64,000 nt of DNA from Mucilaginibacter sp. (GTDB lineage: Bacteria; Bacteroidota; Bacteroidia; Sphingobacteriales; Sphingobacteriaceae), in assembly GCF_025362475.1 (NCBI RefSeq), contig NZ_JANYGH010000038.1, positions 1 through 64,000 on the forward strand, read 5' to 3'. A program made the position numbers and the translations under genes. Shown here piece by piece: positions 33,538-43,204 of the stretch (the first letter of the stretch is position 1; each line of letters begins with the position of its first letter). The notes beneath the pieces are model-generated. The model had not been told where the DNA came from, made no database searches, and saw only the letters and a list, made by a program, of their open reading frames with translations.

Positions 33538-34164
33538 TTGAAACCGTTTAACTACTTTTGGTTAAAATTTGTTAAAGTGAAAGTTGAAAACCCGGTTGCC
33601 CTGCGCTTTATTTTACAGGATGAGCTTTATCTGCTAAATACCGATAAGCCACTATATGAAAATATAGCTGTGGCCGCACCAATAGCGGAAGAAGCCACGC
33701 CTATAATTACGGAGGCGATGCCAATAGCCAGGCAACCTGAACCGGTAATAGCAGCGTTACAACCCGAAGTAAAAACGCTGCCCGTTAGTTTTAATTATCT
33801 GGGGAAAAATTTAAAGAGCTTTCTGGTGCTGGTGCATTACCCCGATTTGGAATTTATTGATGAGGCGCACTTAACCGCGCTTACCAGTATCATTAAAAGA
33901 AAGGACCTTGCTGTTGATGATTTGGCCATTGTTAACCTGGCTAAGCAGGTGAATACTCATTATGATGAATTGCTAAAGTTTTTTAAGCCCACAAAATTGT
34001 TGGTATTGGGAAATAAAGCCCTGCCACAAGGTATTCCGCCATTGGTATTAAATACCCCCAAATCATTAGGTAGTTTTACCGGCCTATATAGTTTTGCCTT
34101 TGGCGATATGATGGACAGTGTTGATCATAAAAAAGCCTTTTGGGAACAAATGAGAACACTATAA
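33538..34164 (+). CDS. Hypothetical protein resembling DNA polymerase III psi (HolD)
   Basis: 208 aa, cytoplasmic. The first third ends in an Ala/Pro/Glu-rich linker (about 45-80). The C-terminal part (KLLVLGNKALPQGI, then SFTGLYSFAFGDMMDSVD, then KAFWEQMRTL) has the strand-loop plan and the closing W-x-x-M/I helix seen in HolD, the uracil-glycosylase-like psi subunit of the clamp loader. The similarity is by eye and weak. The start may be TTG at 33538 or GTG at 33577; a TACTTTTG box (33553-33560) between them would favour the GTG. rdgB follows after 214 bases. Confidence 0.6.
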   Translation: MKPFNYFWLKFVKVKVENPVALRFILQDELYLLNTDKPLYENIAVAAPIAEEATPIITEAMPIARQPEPVIAALQPEVKTLPVSFNYLGKNLKSFLVLVHYPDLEFIDEAHLTALTSIIKRKDLAVDDLAIVNLAKQVNTHYDELLKFFKPTKLLVLGNKALPQGIPPLVLNTPKSLGSFTGLYSFAFGDMMDSVDHKKAFWEQMRTL

Positions 34165-34378
34165 TTTGAAGATTAGAAGCTATTTAAATTTGATTCAATA
34201 ATGTTTTTATACTTCTAATGAGGCATTTAGCCACCCGTCATTGCAATCTTTTTCTCTATTTTTAACAGCTTCTTAAAGAATTTGAAGATGCGGGAATTAC
34301 CCCTTGAAACCGGGCTTCATTTTCAAATCATCAAATCAAAGTCCTTTGTCTTTAATCCTTTGTCAATAATCTGAAAAC

Positions 34379-34957
34379 ATGCACAAATTAGTATTTGCAA
34401 CCAATAACCGCCATAAGCTTGATGAGGTAGCTGCCAAAATAGATGGTAAAATTGAACTGCTTACCCTTAATGATATTGGCTGCTATGATGATATTGAAGA
34501 AACAGGCACTACTTTTAAACAGAACGCTTCGATAAAAAGCCAGTTCATTTATAAAAAATATAACCTGGACTGTTTTGGGGATGACAGCGGCCTGGAGATA
34601 GATGCCCTTAATGGCCAGCCCGGAGTATATTCTGCACGTTACGCGGGCGAGCATGGTAACCATGCGGCTAATATTAAAAAGGTTTTGGATAACCTGGAAG
34701 GCGAAACCAACCGCAAGGCCCGTTTCCGCACGGTAATATCGCTGATCTGGAACGGAGAGGAGCATTTTTTTGACGGCACGGTAGAGGGTACTATCCGCAC
34801 CGCGCCCAGTGGTAGCGATGGTTTTGGATACGACCCTATATTTGAGCCGGATGGTTACAATATCACCTTTGCCGAAATGAGCATGGATGCGAAAAATCAA
34901 ATCAGCCACCGCGCTAAGGCGATGGAACTACTGGTTAATTTTTTAAGCACCAGGTAG
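34379..34957 (+). CDS. rdgB: Non-canonical purine NTP pyrophosphatase (RdgB/HAM1)
   Basis: 192 aa. RdgB hydrolyses dITP, ITP and XTP to the monophosphate, keeping deaminated purines out of DNA. Family motifs are TNNRHKLDEV (residues about 7-16), the metal and substrate region FGDDSGLEIDALNGQPGVYSARYAG, GYDPIFEPDGYN, and the ending NQISHRAKAME. Length typical. The preceding gap (34165-34378) holds only AT-rich sequence. Confidence 0.96.
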   Translation: MHKLVFATNNRHKLDEVAAKIDGKIELLTLNDIGCYDDIEETGTTFKQNASIKSQFIYKKYNLDCFGDDSGLEIDALNGQPGVYSARYAGEHGNHAANIKKVLDNLEGETNRKARFRTVISLIWNGEEHFFDGTVEGTIRTAPSGSDGFGYDPIFEPDGYNITFAEMSMDAKNQISHRAKAMELLVNFLSTR

Positions 34958-35032
34958 AATATTAAGCTATGATTAATTTTCATGTAACCTTTACGCCATT
35001 AATACGTAAATAGGCAGTATACCGAACGCCTC

Positions 35033-35203
35033 ATGAAAATAATAACTCAAATAAGACGTAGCTTCTTTTCAACAGATACCGATTATCGTTTTGCAAAAAG
35101 CCTGAAGAAAGTAAAAGAAGCGGATCAGGTTAGCGCTTCAATTAATGAACGTTTACTGGAGATTAAAAAAAGCTTTAAATTAAAAAGTATTGAAGTGAGT
35201 TAA
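35033..35203 (+). CDS. Small basic protein, 56 aa (tentative)
   Basis: An ATG at 35033 opens 56 codons (start KIITQIRRSFFSTDTDYR, end SFKLKSIEVS). The product is helical and Lys-rich with no signal or motif I know. Codons look like the neighbours and the ORF ends 48 bases before the next gene, so it may be real, but there is no independent support. Confidence 0.4.
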   Translation: MKIITQIRRSFFSTDTDYRFAKSLKKVKEADQVSASINERLLEIKKSFKLKSIEVS

Positions 35204-35251
35204 GCGTTTTGGCAGGATTTATGCTAATGAGCATTTAAATAAACTACTGTC

Positions 35252-35734
35252 ATGAAAAAGTTACTTAAAACCCCGATTGCAATTCTATCTCTCATTTTTG
35301 TATTATCAGCCTGTTCATCTACAAAAAACACAGTTTCAACCAATGTATCCCGCGGCAAATTTGTTGGCACGTGGACGCTTAATAATGTGAAATACGATGG
35401 TTTGGTTCAAAATGCGGTTCAAAACGTGTTTGACCAGGCTGCCCCGGAAGCATTTGTTGGTAGCACCTGGAAACTAACCAATAGTGGTAACGGCATCTAT
35501 ACGCTGGCTAATGGTACATCACAAACCATATTTTGGTCGGTTTTTAACGGCGGAACAACAGGTACACAATTCCAGTTCAAAAAAATATTTGAAGGCGATA
35601 AAGCCAAAAACGTAGCAGAAGGCTTCCGCTTAGATATAGGAAACAATGATGGCTCGGCCATGACGCTTAAATCACCGGTTACCGTAGGTGGCGGAACAGG
35701 ATATATCATTTATTCGTTTACTAAAAATCCGTAA
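35252..35734 (+). CDS. Lipoprotein with lipocalin-like domain
   Basis: 160 aa with a lipoprotein signal (KKLLKTPIAILSLIFVLSAC, lipid Cys at residue 21). The mature part starts GKFVGTWTLNNVKYDG, the G-x-W opening strand of lipocalin-like folds, and continues with beta-strands (STWKLTNSGNGIYTL, QTIFWSVF). Ligand and role unknown. The gene ends just before the purine-rich repeat tract. Confidence 0.75.
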   Translation: MKKLLKTPIAILSLIFVLSACSSTKNTVSTNVSRGKFVGTWTLNNVKYDGLVQNAVQNVFDQAAPEAFVGSTWKLTNSGNGIYTLANGTSQTIFWSVFNGGTTGTQFQFKKIFEGDKAKNVAEGFRLDIGNNDGSAMTLKSPVTVGGGTGYIIYSFTKNP

Positions 35735-35746
35735 TCTCTTTAGGTT

Positions 35747-35962
35747 AAAGGCGAAAGGTAAAAGGAGAAAGGTCAAAGGTTCTCCTTTTTTTAGGTCAAA
35801 ATAAAAGGGTAAAGGCGAAAGGTGATGTGATTCACTTATGCCTTTACCCTTTTTACTTTTATATGAAGCAATCTGTAGCTGCGTCTTTTATCCTTTGCCC
35901 ATCAAATCCTTACATCCCTAAAAGACCTTTTACCTTTCGCTTTTTACCTTTCGCCTTTCACC
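35747..35962. repeat. Seven-base-period AAAGG tracts facing each other
   Basis: From 35747 AAAGG recurs about every 7 bases five times, again near 35804-35822, and complementary CCTTT runs occur at 35841-35855 and 35923-35962. The whole gap between converging genes can therefore fold into long imperfect hairpins. No ORF is supported inside. Confidence 0.65.
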
Positions 35963-35964
35963 TG

Positions 35965-37098
35965 TTATTCAGCTGAAGTAAACTTCAGGCAAACCGGGTT
36001 TCCAATGTCTATCTTAATACCTGTTTGTTGTAATTTACCTGTATTTTGATCTATTTTAAATACAAACATATTGTCGCTGCCCTGGTTGGCTACAACCAGA
36101 TAATTCCCTGAAGGATCTATAGCGAAATCGCGCGGGTTTTTGCCATAGGTTGACTGGCGTGATACAAATGTAAGTTCGCCAGTTTCCTGGTTTACAGCAT
36201 AGCAACTGATCTCGTTAGTTTCTAAACGGTTTGAGGCATAAAGAAATCTTCCATCCGGAGATATGTGGATAGCTGCTGCCGCTGTTTTGCCTGTAAAGCC
36301 ATCGGGCAATAAGGTTATTACCTGTTTTTGTTTAAACTTGCCGTTATCATAATCAAATACAAAAATATTTGATCCCATTTCAGTTACCAGGTAAACACGT
36401 TTTTTATCAGCCGAAAACTCCAGGTGGCGGGGACCGCTGCCGGGGGTAACACTAACAAAAGCAGGATTGGCAGCTGTTAATGGCGACTCTTTACCAGCGC
36501 GATAGCGGTAGATGTTTATCTTATCAGTGCCAAGGTCATTATAAAACAAATACTTTTCATCTGGCGATAGGATGCTCATGTGCGCATGCGGCCCTTCCTG
36601 GCGCTCTTTGTTTGGTCCATGCCCATCATTACGCACAGTTTCACTGCCATTAGCCAATGAACCGTCCTTATTTATAGGCAATACCGTAACCTGTCCGCTT
36701 GAATAGTTAGCCACAAAAGCATTTTTTTGTGCCTTATCAACAGCGATATAACATGGATCGGCTCCTAAGGATGATTGCTTATTGATAAAATCCATTCTGC
36801 CGGTTTTAGCATCAAATGTAAATGAGCTTACCTCACCTTTGGTCACCTCGTTTACCGCATAAATAAATTTGTTGTTTTTACTTAGCGTTAAATAGGATGG
36901 ATTGGTTACACCGTCTACCTGGCTTAAATAAGCCAGCTTACCACTTTGGGTATAAAAACGGTAAACCACAATACCTTTACTTGTGCCGGTGGTGTAGGTG
37001 CCCACAACAAGATCAAAGGTTTTGGGGATTAGTTTTTTATCCTGGGCGAAATTAAGCAGCGGCGATAGCATCGCTATGATCAAAAGGACTTTTTTCAT
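35965..37098 (-). CDS. Secreted lactonase-family beta-propeller protein
   Basis: 377 aa with a signal peptide (KKVLLIIAMLSPLLNFA, then Q). The sequence is a seven-bladed propeller of the lactonase (YkgB/6-phosphogluconolactonase-like) family: VVGTYTTGTSKGIVVYRF at the start, then GPHAHMSILSPDEKYLFYNDLGTDK, PGSGPRHLEFSADKKRVY and NPRDFAIDPSGNYLVVAN. The conserved His/Glu/Arg positions of the lactonase centre appear present. Because it is secreted, a role in the pentose phosphate pathway is unlikely. Confidence 0.88.
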   Translation of the reverse strand: MKKVLLIIAMLSPLLNFAQDKKLIPKTFDLVVGTYTTGTSKGIVVYRFYTQSGKLAYLSQVDGVTNPSYLTLSKNNKFIYAVNEVTKGEVSSFTFDAKTGRMDFINKQSSLGADPCYIAVDKAQKNAFVANYSSGQVTVLPINKDGSLANGSETVRNDGHGPNKERQEGPHAHMSILSPDEKYLFYNDLGTDKINIYRYRAGKESPLTAANPAFVSVTPGSGPRHLEFSADKKRVYLVTEMGSNIFVFDYDNGKFKQKQVITLLPDGFTGKTAAAAIHISPDGRFLYASNRLETNEISCYAVNQETGELTFVSRQSTYGKNPRDFAIDPSGNYLVVANQGSDNMFVFKIDQNTGKLQQTGIKIDIGNPVCLKFTSAE

Positions 37099-37141
37099 AT
37101 GGGTAAGAATTGATTAAGGAACGCAAGTTAACAAAATCGGC

Positions 37142-37174
37142 AAAAAAAATGCCCCGTTGGTTAACGAGGCATTT
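37142..37174 (-). terminator. Terminator after the pseudouridine synthase gene
   Basis: AAATGCC and GGCATTT arms with an inner CGTT/AACG pairing and a GGTT loop; minus-strand T run formed by the A tract at 37142-37149. It lies between the pseudouridine synthase and the lactonase gene. Confidence 0.75.
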
Positions 37175-37179
37175 TATTA

Positions 37180-38847
37180 TTATTTTATCAGGTGTTTAAG
37201 CTGGATGATCTCACTTTCTTCCAAATGGCGGTAGCGGCCTCTCGGAAGGTCCTTTTTGGTAAGGTTGGCATAAACCACCCTGTCCAGTTTTACAACTTCG
37301 TAACCAAGGCTTTCAAAAATGCGGCGTACCACACGGTTTTTGCCACTGTGTATCTGTATACCTACTTCTCTTTTTGAGCCACCGGCTACGTATGATACCG
37401 AATCGGGTTTTATTAAACCGTCTTCCAGCTCAACGCCGTAGATGATCTTGTTAAGGTCGCCTTGTGATAAGCTTTTGCTTAGTTCAACCTGGTACAGTTT
37501 GCTGATGTTACTGCGCGGGTGCGAAAGTTTATCGGCCAGTTCGCCATCGTTGGTCATTAACAACAAGCCTGTGGTATTCCTGTCTAAACGGCCAATTGGG
37601 TAAATGCGTTCTTTAGTTGCTTTTTCAACCAGGTGCATCACCGTACGGCGTTCCTGCGGATCTTCTGTAGTAGTTATATAGTCTTTTGGTTTATTTAATA
37701 ATACGTAAACCATTTTTTCGCGGCGCAGGGTTGAGCCATTGTATTTGATCTCATCTCTCATGGGATCAATTTTAGCACCCAACTCATCAACTACCACCCC
37801 ATTTACCGATACCACACCGGCAATGATCAGCTCATCGGCCTTACGGCGTGAGCAAATACCTGCATTTGAAATATAACGGTTAAGGCGGATAAGTCCGTCG
37901 TCCTTAGTTTTGCTTTCTGCAGGTTTTTTACGACCACGCATGGTTTTTGCGGGCGCGTCAAGATCTTTAGTTATTTTATCATATACCGGCTTGCGTTGCG
38001 GCCTGTCGGCGTTGTAAGCTGGTTTATCTTTAGAGAAACTGCCTTCGCGTTTTTTAAATCCGCCATCGGCTGGCCTGTCGCCAAATTTTTTCTCTGTTGA
38101 TCTTTCTGCTCCTGCACCAAATTTACCTTCGCCACCTTTATCCGCGCCGAAGCTTCTTTTAGGCTTATCGCCAAAATCTGTATTTGATTTACGCGTACGT
38201 GGAGAAGAGTATGGTTTCTTTTCGCCTGGACCAGAACTTGCGCCGAAGCTTCTTTTTGGTCTTTCTTCGCCCTCGCCGGATGATGGTCTGCCAGCGTAAG
38301 GTTTTCTTTCACTCGGGCCAGAACTTGCGCCGAAGTTTCTTTTAGGTCTTTCTTCGCCTTCGCCGGATGATGGTCTGCCGGAGTAAGGTTTTCTTTCACT
38401 TGGACCAGAACTTGCACCGAAGTTTCTTTGCGGCCTGTCGCTATCACCAGATGATGGCCTGCCAGAGTATGGCTTGCTGCGTGGCGAAAAACTTTTTTTA
38501 TCACCAGATGAAGCGCCGTCCCTGAAATTGCTTTTAGGTTTATCGCTATCGCCGGATGTTGGGCGGCCAGAATATGGCCTTGATCTTGTAGATGATTTTT
38601 TATCGCCAGATGAAGCACCGTCCCTAAAACTGCTTTTGGGCTTGTCGTCACTGAACCTGTTGCTTTGGAAAGGTTTTTCCGGGCGGGTTAATTTCTTTTT
38701 ATCTCCGTTTGGAGTGGCCTTGCCTTTTGAAGCGGATGATGATCTTTTGGGTTGATCATCACTTCTTGAACTTCTGCCGGTAGAGTTTCTACCTGTTGCT
38801 TTTCCCGGCTTGTCGTCGCGACTACCTGTTGGTCTCTTAAATACCAT
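37180..38847 (-). CDS. rRNA pseudouridine synthase (RsuA/RluB family) with long repetitive N-terminal tail
   Basis: 555 aa. From about residue 316 the protein is an ordinary RsuA/RluB-type enzyme: an S4 RNA-binding domain (IRLNRYISNAGICSRRKADELI) and the catalytic block IGRLDRNTTGLLLMTNDGEL with the nucleophilic Asp. The first 310 residues are a Ser/Arg/Gly/Lys-rich disordered tail with units such as RPKRNFGASSGPSERKPY, three of them in 29-residue tandem (87 bp). Standard family members are about 240-300 aa, so the tail doubles the size. It is probably an extra RNA-binding region. It makes the position in 23S rRNA uncertain. Confidence 0.92.
   Translation of the reverse strand: MVFKRPTGSRDDKPGKATGRNSTGRSSRSDDQPKRSSSASKGKATPNGDKKKLTRPEKPFQSNRFSDDKPKSSFRDGASSGDKKSSTRSRPYSGRPTSGDSDKPKSNFRDGASSGDKKSFSPRSKPYSGRPSSGDSDRPQRNFGASSGPSERKPYSGRPSSGEGEERPKRNFGASSGPSERKPYAGRPSSGEGEERPKRSFGASSGPGEKKPYSSPRTRKSNTDFGDKPKRSFGADKGGEGKFGAGAERSTEKKFGDRPADGGFKKREGSFSKDKPAYNADRPQRKPVYDKITKDLDAPAKTMRGRKKPAESKTKDDGLIRLNRYISNAGICSRRKADELIIAGVVSVNGVVVDELGAKIDPMRDEIKYNGSTLRREKMVYVLLNKPKDYITTTEDPQERRTVMHLVEKATKERIYPIGRLDRNTTGLLLMTNDGELADKLSHPRSNISKLYQVELSKSLSQGDLNKIIYGVELEDGLIKPDSVSYVAGGSKREVGIQIHSGKNRVVRRIFESLGYEVVKLDRVVYANLTKKDLPRGRYRHLEESEIIQLKHLIK
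38225..38480. repeat. 87 bp tandem repeats inside the pseudouridine synthase gene
   Basis: CCAGAACTTG recurs at 38231, 38318 and 38405, exactly 87 bases apart, with surrounding sequence conserved at most positions; each unit codes for 29 residues of the disordered tail. A separate longer unit (about 34-35 residues, GASSGDKK core) repeats at about 38490-38640. Confidence 0.85.
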
Positions 38848-39018
38848 ATTTTTTTGTTTAGCGCTTTCGCAGCGTGAGGGTCAAAGTTACGCTTTTTTGG
38901 CAAAAACTAATCAAAAATTTCAAAAAAATATTGCGGTTCAAAAACTGGGTTTAAACAGTTTTAAACCCGGTTTTTGAACCGAAAACCAACACTAAAAAAG
39001 TTAGCAAAAAGCTAAGTA

Positions 39019-39050
39019 TTTGATTATGTGAATCGTATGACCTACCTTTG
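39019..39050 (+). promoter_or_regulatory. Promoter of the lytic transglycosylase gene
   Basis: TTTG (39019-39022), 20-base spacer and TACCTTTG (39043-39050), all fixed bases matching the Bacteroidota consensus, 28 bases before the ATG. Confidence 0.8.
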
Positions 39051-39077
39051 CAGCACATTTTACCTAATGTATAGTTA

Positions 39078-39860
39078 ATGATAAAAAAAGAAATGATTAA
39101 AAAACACTTACTTACGTGCTCCGTAACGCTGGTGCTGGTTCTCATTTCCATGCTTAATATCTTCAGTACAACAATTACTGAATCGGTTGCAAAACCGGCA
39201 CGATTAAGCGATCGAACCTCGAAATTTATTTTTATTAAAAGCAATACCGCTGCCTATAATTTTGCAGCCGAAGCTTTACCTGTTAATGATGCCAGGGTTA
39301 CTTTCAAACTCAATAAATCGCTCAGACAACATGCTTTTAAGAATGTACAATCAACCTTGCTGCATCGTAAGGCCGAAGTACTGTTCCCTATTATTGAGCC
39401 TATATTGAAGTTTTACGGTATTCCTGATGATTTTAAATACATTCCGCTTGTGGAGTCGGGTCTTAAATCGGGCACTTCTTCCAAAGGAGCATCGGGTTTA
39501 TGGCAATTTATGGCAGGCACCGCGCGTACCTACGGCTTAAAGGTAGGTCATGGGGTTGATGAACGGCAGAACGTTCGCAAATCAACAATTGCGGCCTGCA
39601 AGTATATTAAAGAACTATACGGTGAATTTAACAGCTGGACATTGGCTGCCGCTGCTTACAACAATGGCTCTATTAAATTAGCTAAAGCCATCAACAAGCA
39701 AAACGAAGATAATTATTTCCGCATGAGCCTGAACCGCGAAACCGGTTCATATGTTTACAAGCTTATTGCCATGAAAGCAATTATTGAGCAGCCTAAAAAG
39801 TTTGGGTATAAAAACTACATTAATATTACCCAGCCAACACAACTGCTGGCATTTAATTGA
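39078..39860 (+). CDS. Lytic transglycosylase (GH23) domain protein
   Basis: 260 aa. An N-terminal hydrophobic segment (about residues 11-30) is either an uncleaved anchor or signal. The SLT domain starts FYGIPDDFKYIPLVESGLKS with the catalytic Glu in PLVESG, continues SSKGASGLWQFMAGTARTYGL and ends in AAAYNNGSIKLAKAI. MltD-type enzymes cleave the glycan strand of peptidoglycan to 1,6-anhydro products; the LysM domains of MltD are missing here. It has its own promoter and a perfect terminator. Confidence 0.92.
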   Translation: MIKKEMIKKHLLTCSVTLVLVLISMLNIFSTTITESVAKPARLSDRTSKFIFIKSNTAAYNFAAEALPVNDARVTFKLNKSLRQHAFKNVQSTLLHRKAEVLFPIIEPILKFYGIPDDFKYIPLVESGLKSGTSSKGASGLWQFMAGTARTYGLKVGHGVDERQNVRKSTIAACKYIKELYGEFNSWTLAAAAYNNGSIKLAKAINKQNEDNYFRMSLNRETGSYVYKLIAMKAIIEQPKKFGYKNYINITQPTQLLAFN

Positions 39861-39912
39861 TATTGACTGTCAATGTCATAATTAATTAAAGATTACACTA
39901 CGGAGCACTTTG

Positions 39913-39948
39913 AGGCCGACCTTCCCAGCTGGAAGGTCGGCCTTTTTT
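39913..39948 (+). terminator. Strong terminator after the transglycosylase gene
   Basis: A perfect 13-base stem AGGCCGACCTTCC (39913-39925) with GGAAGGTCGGCCT (39931-39943), 5-base loop and six T. Confidence 0.92.
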
Positions 39949-39980
39949 GCGTATATTTGCGGGCTAATTAGTGCGTTACT

Positions 39981-40077
39981 GAATTAGTGATTTGGTGATT
40001 TTTTTTTTGCTTCTCCTGTTTAAGATTGGCAAAGGTTTTTTCTAATTGGTCTTAAAAATCACTAACCCGCTAATTCA
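39981..40077. repeat. Imperfect inverted repeat before uvrA
   Basis: GAATTAG-N8-TGATTTTT (39981-40003) faces its complement at 40055-40077 in the gap between the terminator and uvrA. The arms share simple words (TTAGTGA, AATCACTAA) repeated several times, similar in style to the repeats at 5310 and 18377 but with different sequence. Confidence 0.55.
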
Positions 40078-40095
40078 CTAAATCATCCTTAATAT

Positions 40096-42939
40096 ATGAT
40101 TACAAAAACTGTTGATCTGGGCGAGCAAAGTGAAGTTGAAGTTTACGGAGCCCGGGTACATAACTTAAAAAATATTGATGTTTCTTTTCCGCGCAACAAG
40201 CTGGTGGTAATTACCGGTTTAAGTGGCAGCGGTAAATCATCACTGGCATTTGATACCATTTATGCCGAGGGGCAGCGCCGTTATATGGAAACGTTTTCGG
40301 CATACTCCCGTCAGTTTATGGGTGGTATGGAACGGCCGGATGTAGATAAAGTATCTGGCCTTAGTCCGGTTATTGCTATTGAGCAAAAAACCACCAGTAA
40401 AAACCCACGATCAACCGTAGGTACCATTACCGAGATCTACGATTTTATGCGTTTGCTGTTTGCCCGTACCGGGGATGCTTATTCCTATACTACCGGCGAG
40501 AAAATGGAGCGCATGTCTGAAGATCAGATCCTGAAAACCATTACCGAAAAATTTGACGGCGAGCCGGTTAATATACTGGCCCCGGTGGTAAAGGCACGTA
40601 AAGGTCATTACCGCGAATTATTTGAATCCATACGTAAACAGGGATACCTTAAGGTTTGGATTGATGGCGCAATGGCCGATGTGGAACCTAAGATGCAGGT
40701 GGATAGGTACAAGATCCATGATATTGATATTGTGGTGGATAGGCTGGTTGTAACAGAAAAAGATAGCAAGCGTTTATACACCTCTGTACAAACCGCGTTA
40801 AAAATTGCCAAGGGCATCATTAGGGTGGGCGATAAAGATGGTAATGTAGCCTATTACAGTAAATATTTGATGGATCCGGTTTCGGGTATTTCATATGATG
40901 AGCCGCAGCCCAATACATTTTCATTCAACTCGCCTTATGGCGCCTGCGAAAAATGTAATGGCCTGGGGTATATTTTTGAGGTTGATGAAGCTTCGGTTAT
41001 TCCTAACCCAAAGCTTACCATCATGAATGGTGGTTTGGCGCCGATAGGGGAATACCGCGAAACCTGGATTTTCCAGGTATTGAAAGCCTTGGCAAAAAAA
41101 TATGAGTTTTCGTTAACTACACCGATAGAAAAACTAAGTCGCGATCACCTGGATATCATCCTGAACGGTGCGCCCGATACGATTAATGTTTCTGTTGAAT
41201 ACAACAAGTGGAATGTGCAAAGCTACTCCATCACTTTTGATGGTATAGTGCGTATGCTTGAAGAGCAGCAGGAACGCCGTAATGATGAGGGTATGGACGA
41301 TATGGAAAACTATCGTGTGCTTAAAACCTGCCCCGTTTGTGAAGGTGCAAGGTTGAAAAAAGAGTCGTTACATTTTAAGGTAGATAACAAAAACATATTT
41401 GAGTTGGCCTGCATGGATATCAATCATCTGCAGGAATGGTTCAACGGGCTGGAAGACAGGCTTACCGAACGCCAGAATGTTATAGCCAAAGAGATATTGA
41501 AAGAAATTAGAGCACGAATCGTGTTTCTGCTGGATGTAGGGCTGAGTTATTTAACGCTCGATCGTACGGCCAAAACACTTTCTGGCGGCGAGGCACAGCG
41601 CATCAGGCTGGCCACACAAATTGGCTCGCAGCTGATGAACGTAATGTACATTTTGGATGAGCCAAGTATCGGTTTGCATCAGCGCGATAATGAGCGTTTA
41701 ATAAATGCCCTCAAAAACCTGCGCGACCTGGGTAACACCGTTTTGGTGGTTGAGCACGATAAAGATATGATACTGGAAGCCGACCATGTGATAGATATGG
41801 GCCCGGCAGCCGGAGTACACGGCGGGCAGATAGTTGCACAAGGAACCCCTGCCGAACTAATGAAAGAGCATACGCTCACAACCTCCTATATTAATGGCGA
41901 GCGTTCTATCGCTGTGCCCGAAAAGAGGAGAGAGGGTAACGGCAAAACCTTAAGCCTTAAAAAAGCAACCGGTCATAACCTTAAAAAGGTATCGGTTGAT
42001 TTTCCGTTGGGTAAACTTATTGGCGTTACAGGCGTATCGGGTAGTGGTAAATCAAGCTTAATTACCGAAACTTTATACCCTATCTTGAACCATCATTTTT
42101 TCAGGGCTAAAAAACATCCGCTGCCTTATGATAAAATTGAGGGCCTGGAAAATATTGATAAGGTGATCGAGATAGATCAAACACCTATCGGGCGTACGCC
42201 ACGCTCAAATCCGGCTACTTATACCGGTGTGTTCTCGGATATTCGTAACCTGTATGTTGCATTGCCCGAGTCGCGGATCAGGGGGTATAAACCCGGGCGT
42301 TTCTCGTTCAACGTAAAAGGTGGCAGGTGCGAAACCTGCCAGGGTGCCGGTATGAAAGTGATAGAGATGAACTTTTTACCAGATGTACAGGTGCCTTGCG
42401 AAGAATGCGGCGGTCGCCGTTACAACCGCGAAACGCTGGAAGTACGTTACCGCGGCAAATCCATCAGCGATGTACTGGATATGAGCATTGAAGATGCCAC
42501 CCCATTTTTTGAACATATCCCGGCCATCTATCGTAAAATAAAAACCTTGTTTGATGTGGGGTTGGGCTATATTACGTTGGGCCAGGCATCAACCACCTTA
42601 TCGGGTGGAGAGGCACAGCGTGTTAAGCTGGCTACCGAACTATCAAAAAAAGACACAGGTAATACTTTTTATATATTGGATGAACCAACAACCGGTCTGC
42701 ATTTTGAAGATATCAACGTGCTGTTGGGCGTACTTTATCAATTGGTTGATAAAGGCAACACGGTTTTGGTTATAGAACACAACCTGGATGTAATTAAAGT
42801 GGTTGATCACGTAATTGACCTTGGTCCCGAAGGCGGCTCTGGCGGTGGAAAAATCCTTTTCAGCGGCACTCCCGAAGGTTTGTGCAAGGTGAAAGATAGC
42901 TTTACTGGCCAGTTTTTGAAGAAGGAAATGGGGCTGTAG
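40096..42939 (+). CDS. uvrA: Excinuclease ABC subunit A
   Basis: 947 aa, full length. UvrA is the damage-sensing ATPase of nucleotide excision repair and loads UvrB. Two ABC modules: Walker A at GLSGSGKSS (about residue 42) and GVSGSGKSS (about 650), signature LSGGEAQRI in each, Walker B followed by ILDEPS and ILDEPT. Zinc-binding Cys pairs are visible in [23 protein letters not shown] and CETCQGAG. A short inverted repeat (GGCTGTA/TACAGCC) covers the stop codon. No uvrB adjacent, which is normal. Confidence 0.97.
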   Translation: MITKTVDLGEQSEVEVYGARVHNLKNIDVSFPRNKLVVITGLSGSGKSSLAFDTIYAEGQRRYMETFSAYSRQFMGGMERPDVDKVSGLSPVIAIEQKTTSKNPRSTVGTITEIYDFMRLLFARTGDAYSYTTGEKMERMSEDQILKTITEKFDGEPVNILAPVVKARKGHYRELFESIRKQGYLKVWIDGAMADVEPKMQVDRYKIHDIDIVVDRLVVTEKDSKRLYTSVQTALKIAKGIIRVGDKDGNVAYYSKYLMDPVSGISYDEPQPNTFSFNSPYGACEKCNGLGYIFEVDEASVIPNPKLTIMNGGLAPIGEYRETWIFQVLKALAKKYEFSLTTPIEKLSRDHLDIILNGAPDTINVSVEYNKWNVQSYSITFDGIVRMLEEQQERRNDEGMDDMENYRVLKTCPVCEGARLKKESLHFKVDNKNIFELACMDINHLQEWFNGLEDRLTERQNVIAKEILKEIRARIVFLLDVGLSYLTLDRTAKTLSGGEAQRIRLATQIGSQLMNVMYILDEPSIGLHQRDNERLINALKNLRDLGNTVLVVEHDKDMILEADHVIDMGPAAGVHGGQIVAQGTPAELMKEHTLTTSYINGERSIAVPEKRREGNGKTLSLKKATGHNLKKVSVDFPLGKLIGVTGVSGSGKSSLITETLYPILNHHFFRAKKHPLPYDKIEGLENIDKVIEIDQTPIGRTPRSNPATYTGVFSDIRNLYVALPESRIRGYKPGRFSFNVKGGRCETCQGAGMKVIEMNFLPDVQVPCEECGGRRYNRETLEVRYRGKSISDVLDMSIEDATPFFEHIPAIYRKIKTLFDVGLGYITLGQASTTLSGGEAQRVKLATELSKKDTGNTFYILDEPTTGLHFEDINVLLGVLYQLVDKGNTVLVIEHNLDVIKVVDHVIDLGPEGGSGGGKILFSGTPEGLCKVKDSFTGQFLKKEMGL

Positions 42940-42984
42940 GTAGAACTTACAGCCTCTGCCCTATGGCGATGGGTTTTTAAGCCA

Positions 42985-43173
42985 GAAGTGTTCGAAAGCT
43001 TTTTTATTCCCTCCCAACGGGAGGGGTGCGGTTGGGAATGTGCGCAAATGCAGGGAGGGGTTTCTAAAAGCGACGAGAAATGCGGCAGTGAATGGCTGGT
43101 CAAACCCCTACCTCCTCCTTCCCCGAGGAAGGAATCGCACATCCTCCTGCTCCTTTTAACCTTTCGAACATTC
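42985..43173. repeat. About 190 bp element with 10-base terminal inverted repeats
   Basis: TGTTCGAAAG (42989-42998) and its exact complement CTTTCGAACA (43161-43170) bound the gap between uvrA and the sigma factor gene. Inside lie further pairings (CCCTCCC with GGGAGGGG, GGAGGGGTTT with AAACCCCTACC). The form is that of a small non-autonomous element; I see no target-site duplication that I can be sure of and no transposase. Confidence 0.55.
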
Positions 43174-43204
43174 AAGGGCTAAAATCTATCACTATCGGAT
43201 CCCC

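Noticed and set aside
34388..34909. Minus-strand ORF of 173 codons opposite rdgB
   Set aside because: It is fully antisense to a well-supported housekeeping gene and reads as a shadow frame.
37971..38651. Long alternative frame (226 codons) within the pseudouridine synthase tail
   Set aside because: It is a by-product of the repetitive coding sequence; the true frame is continuous with the enzyme domain.
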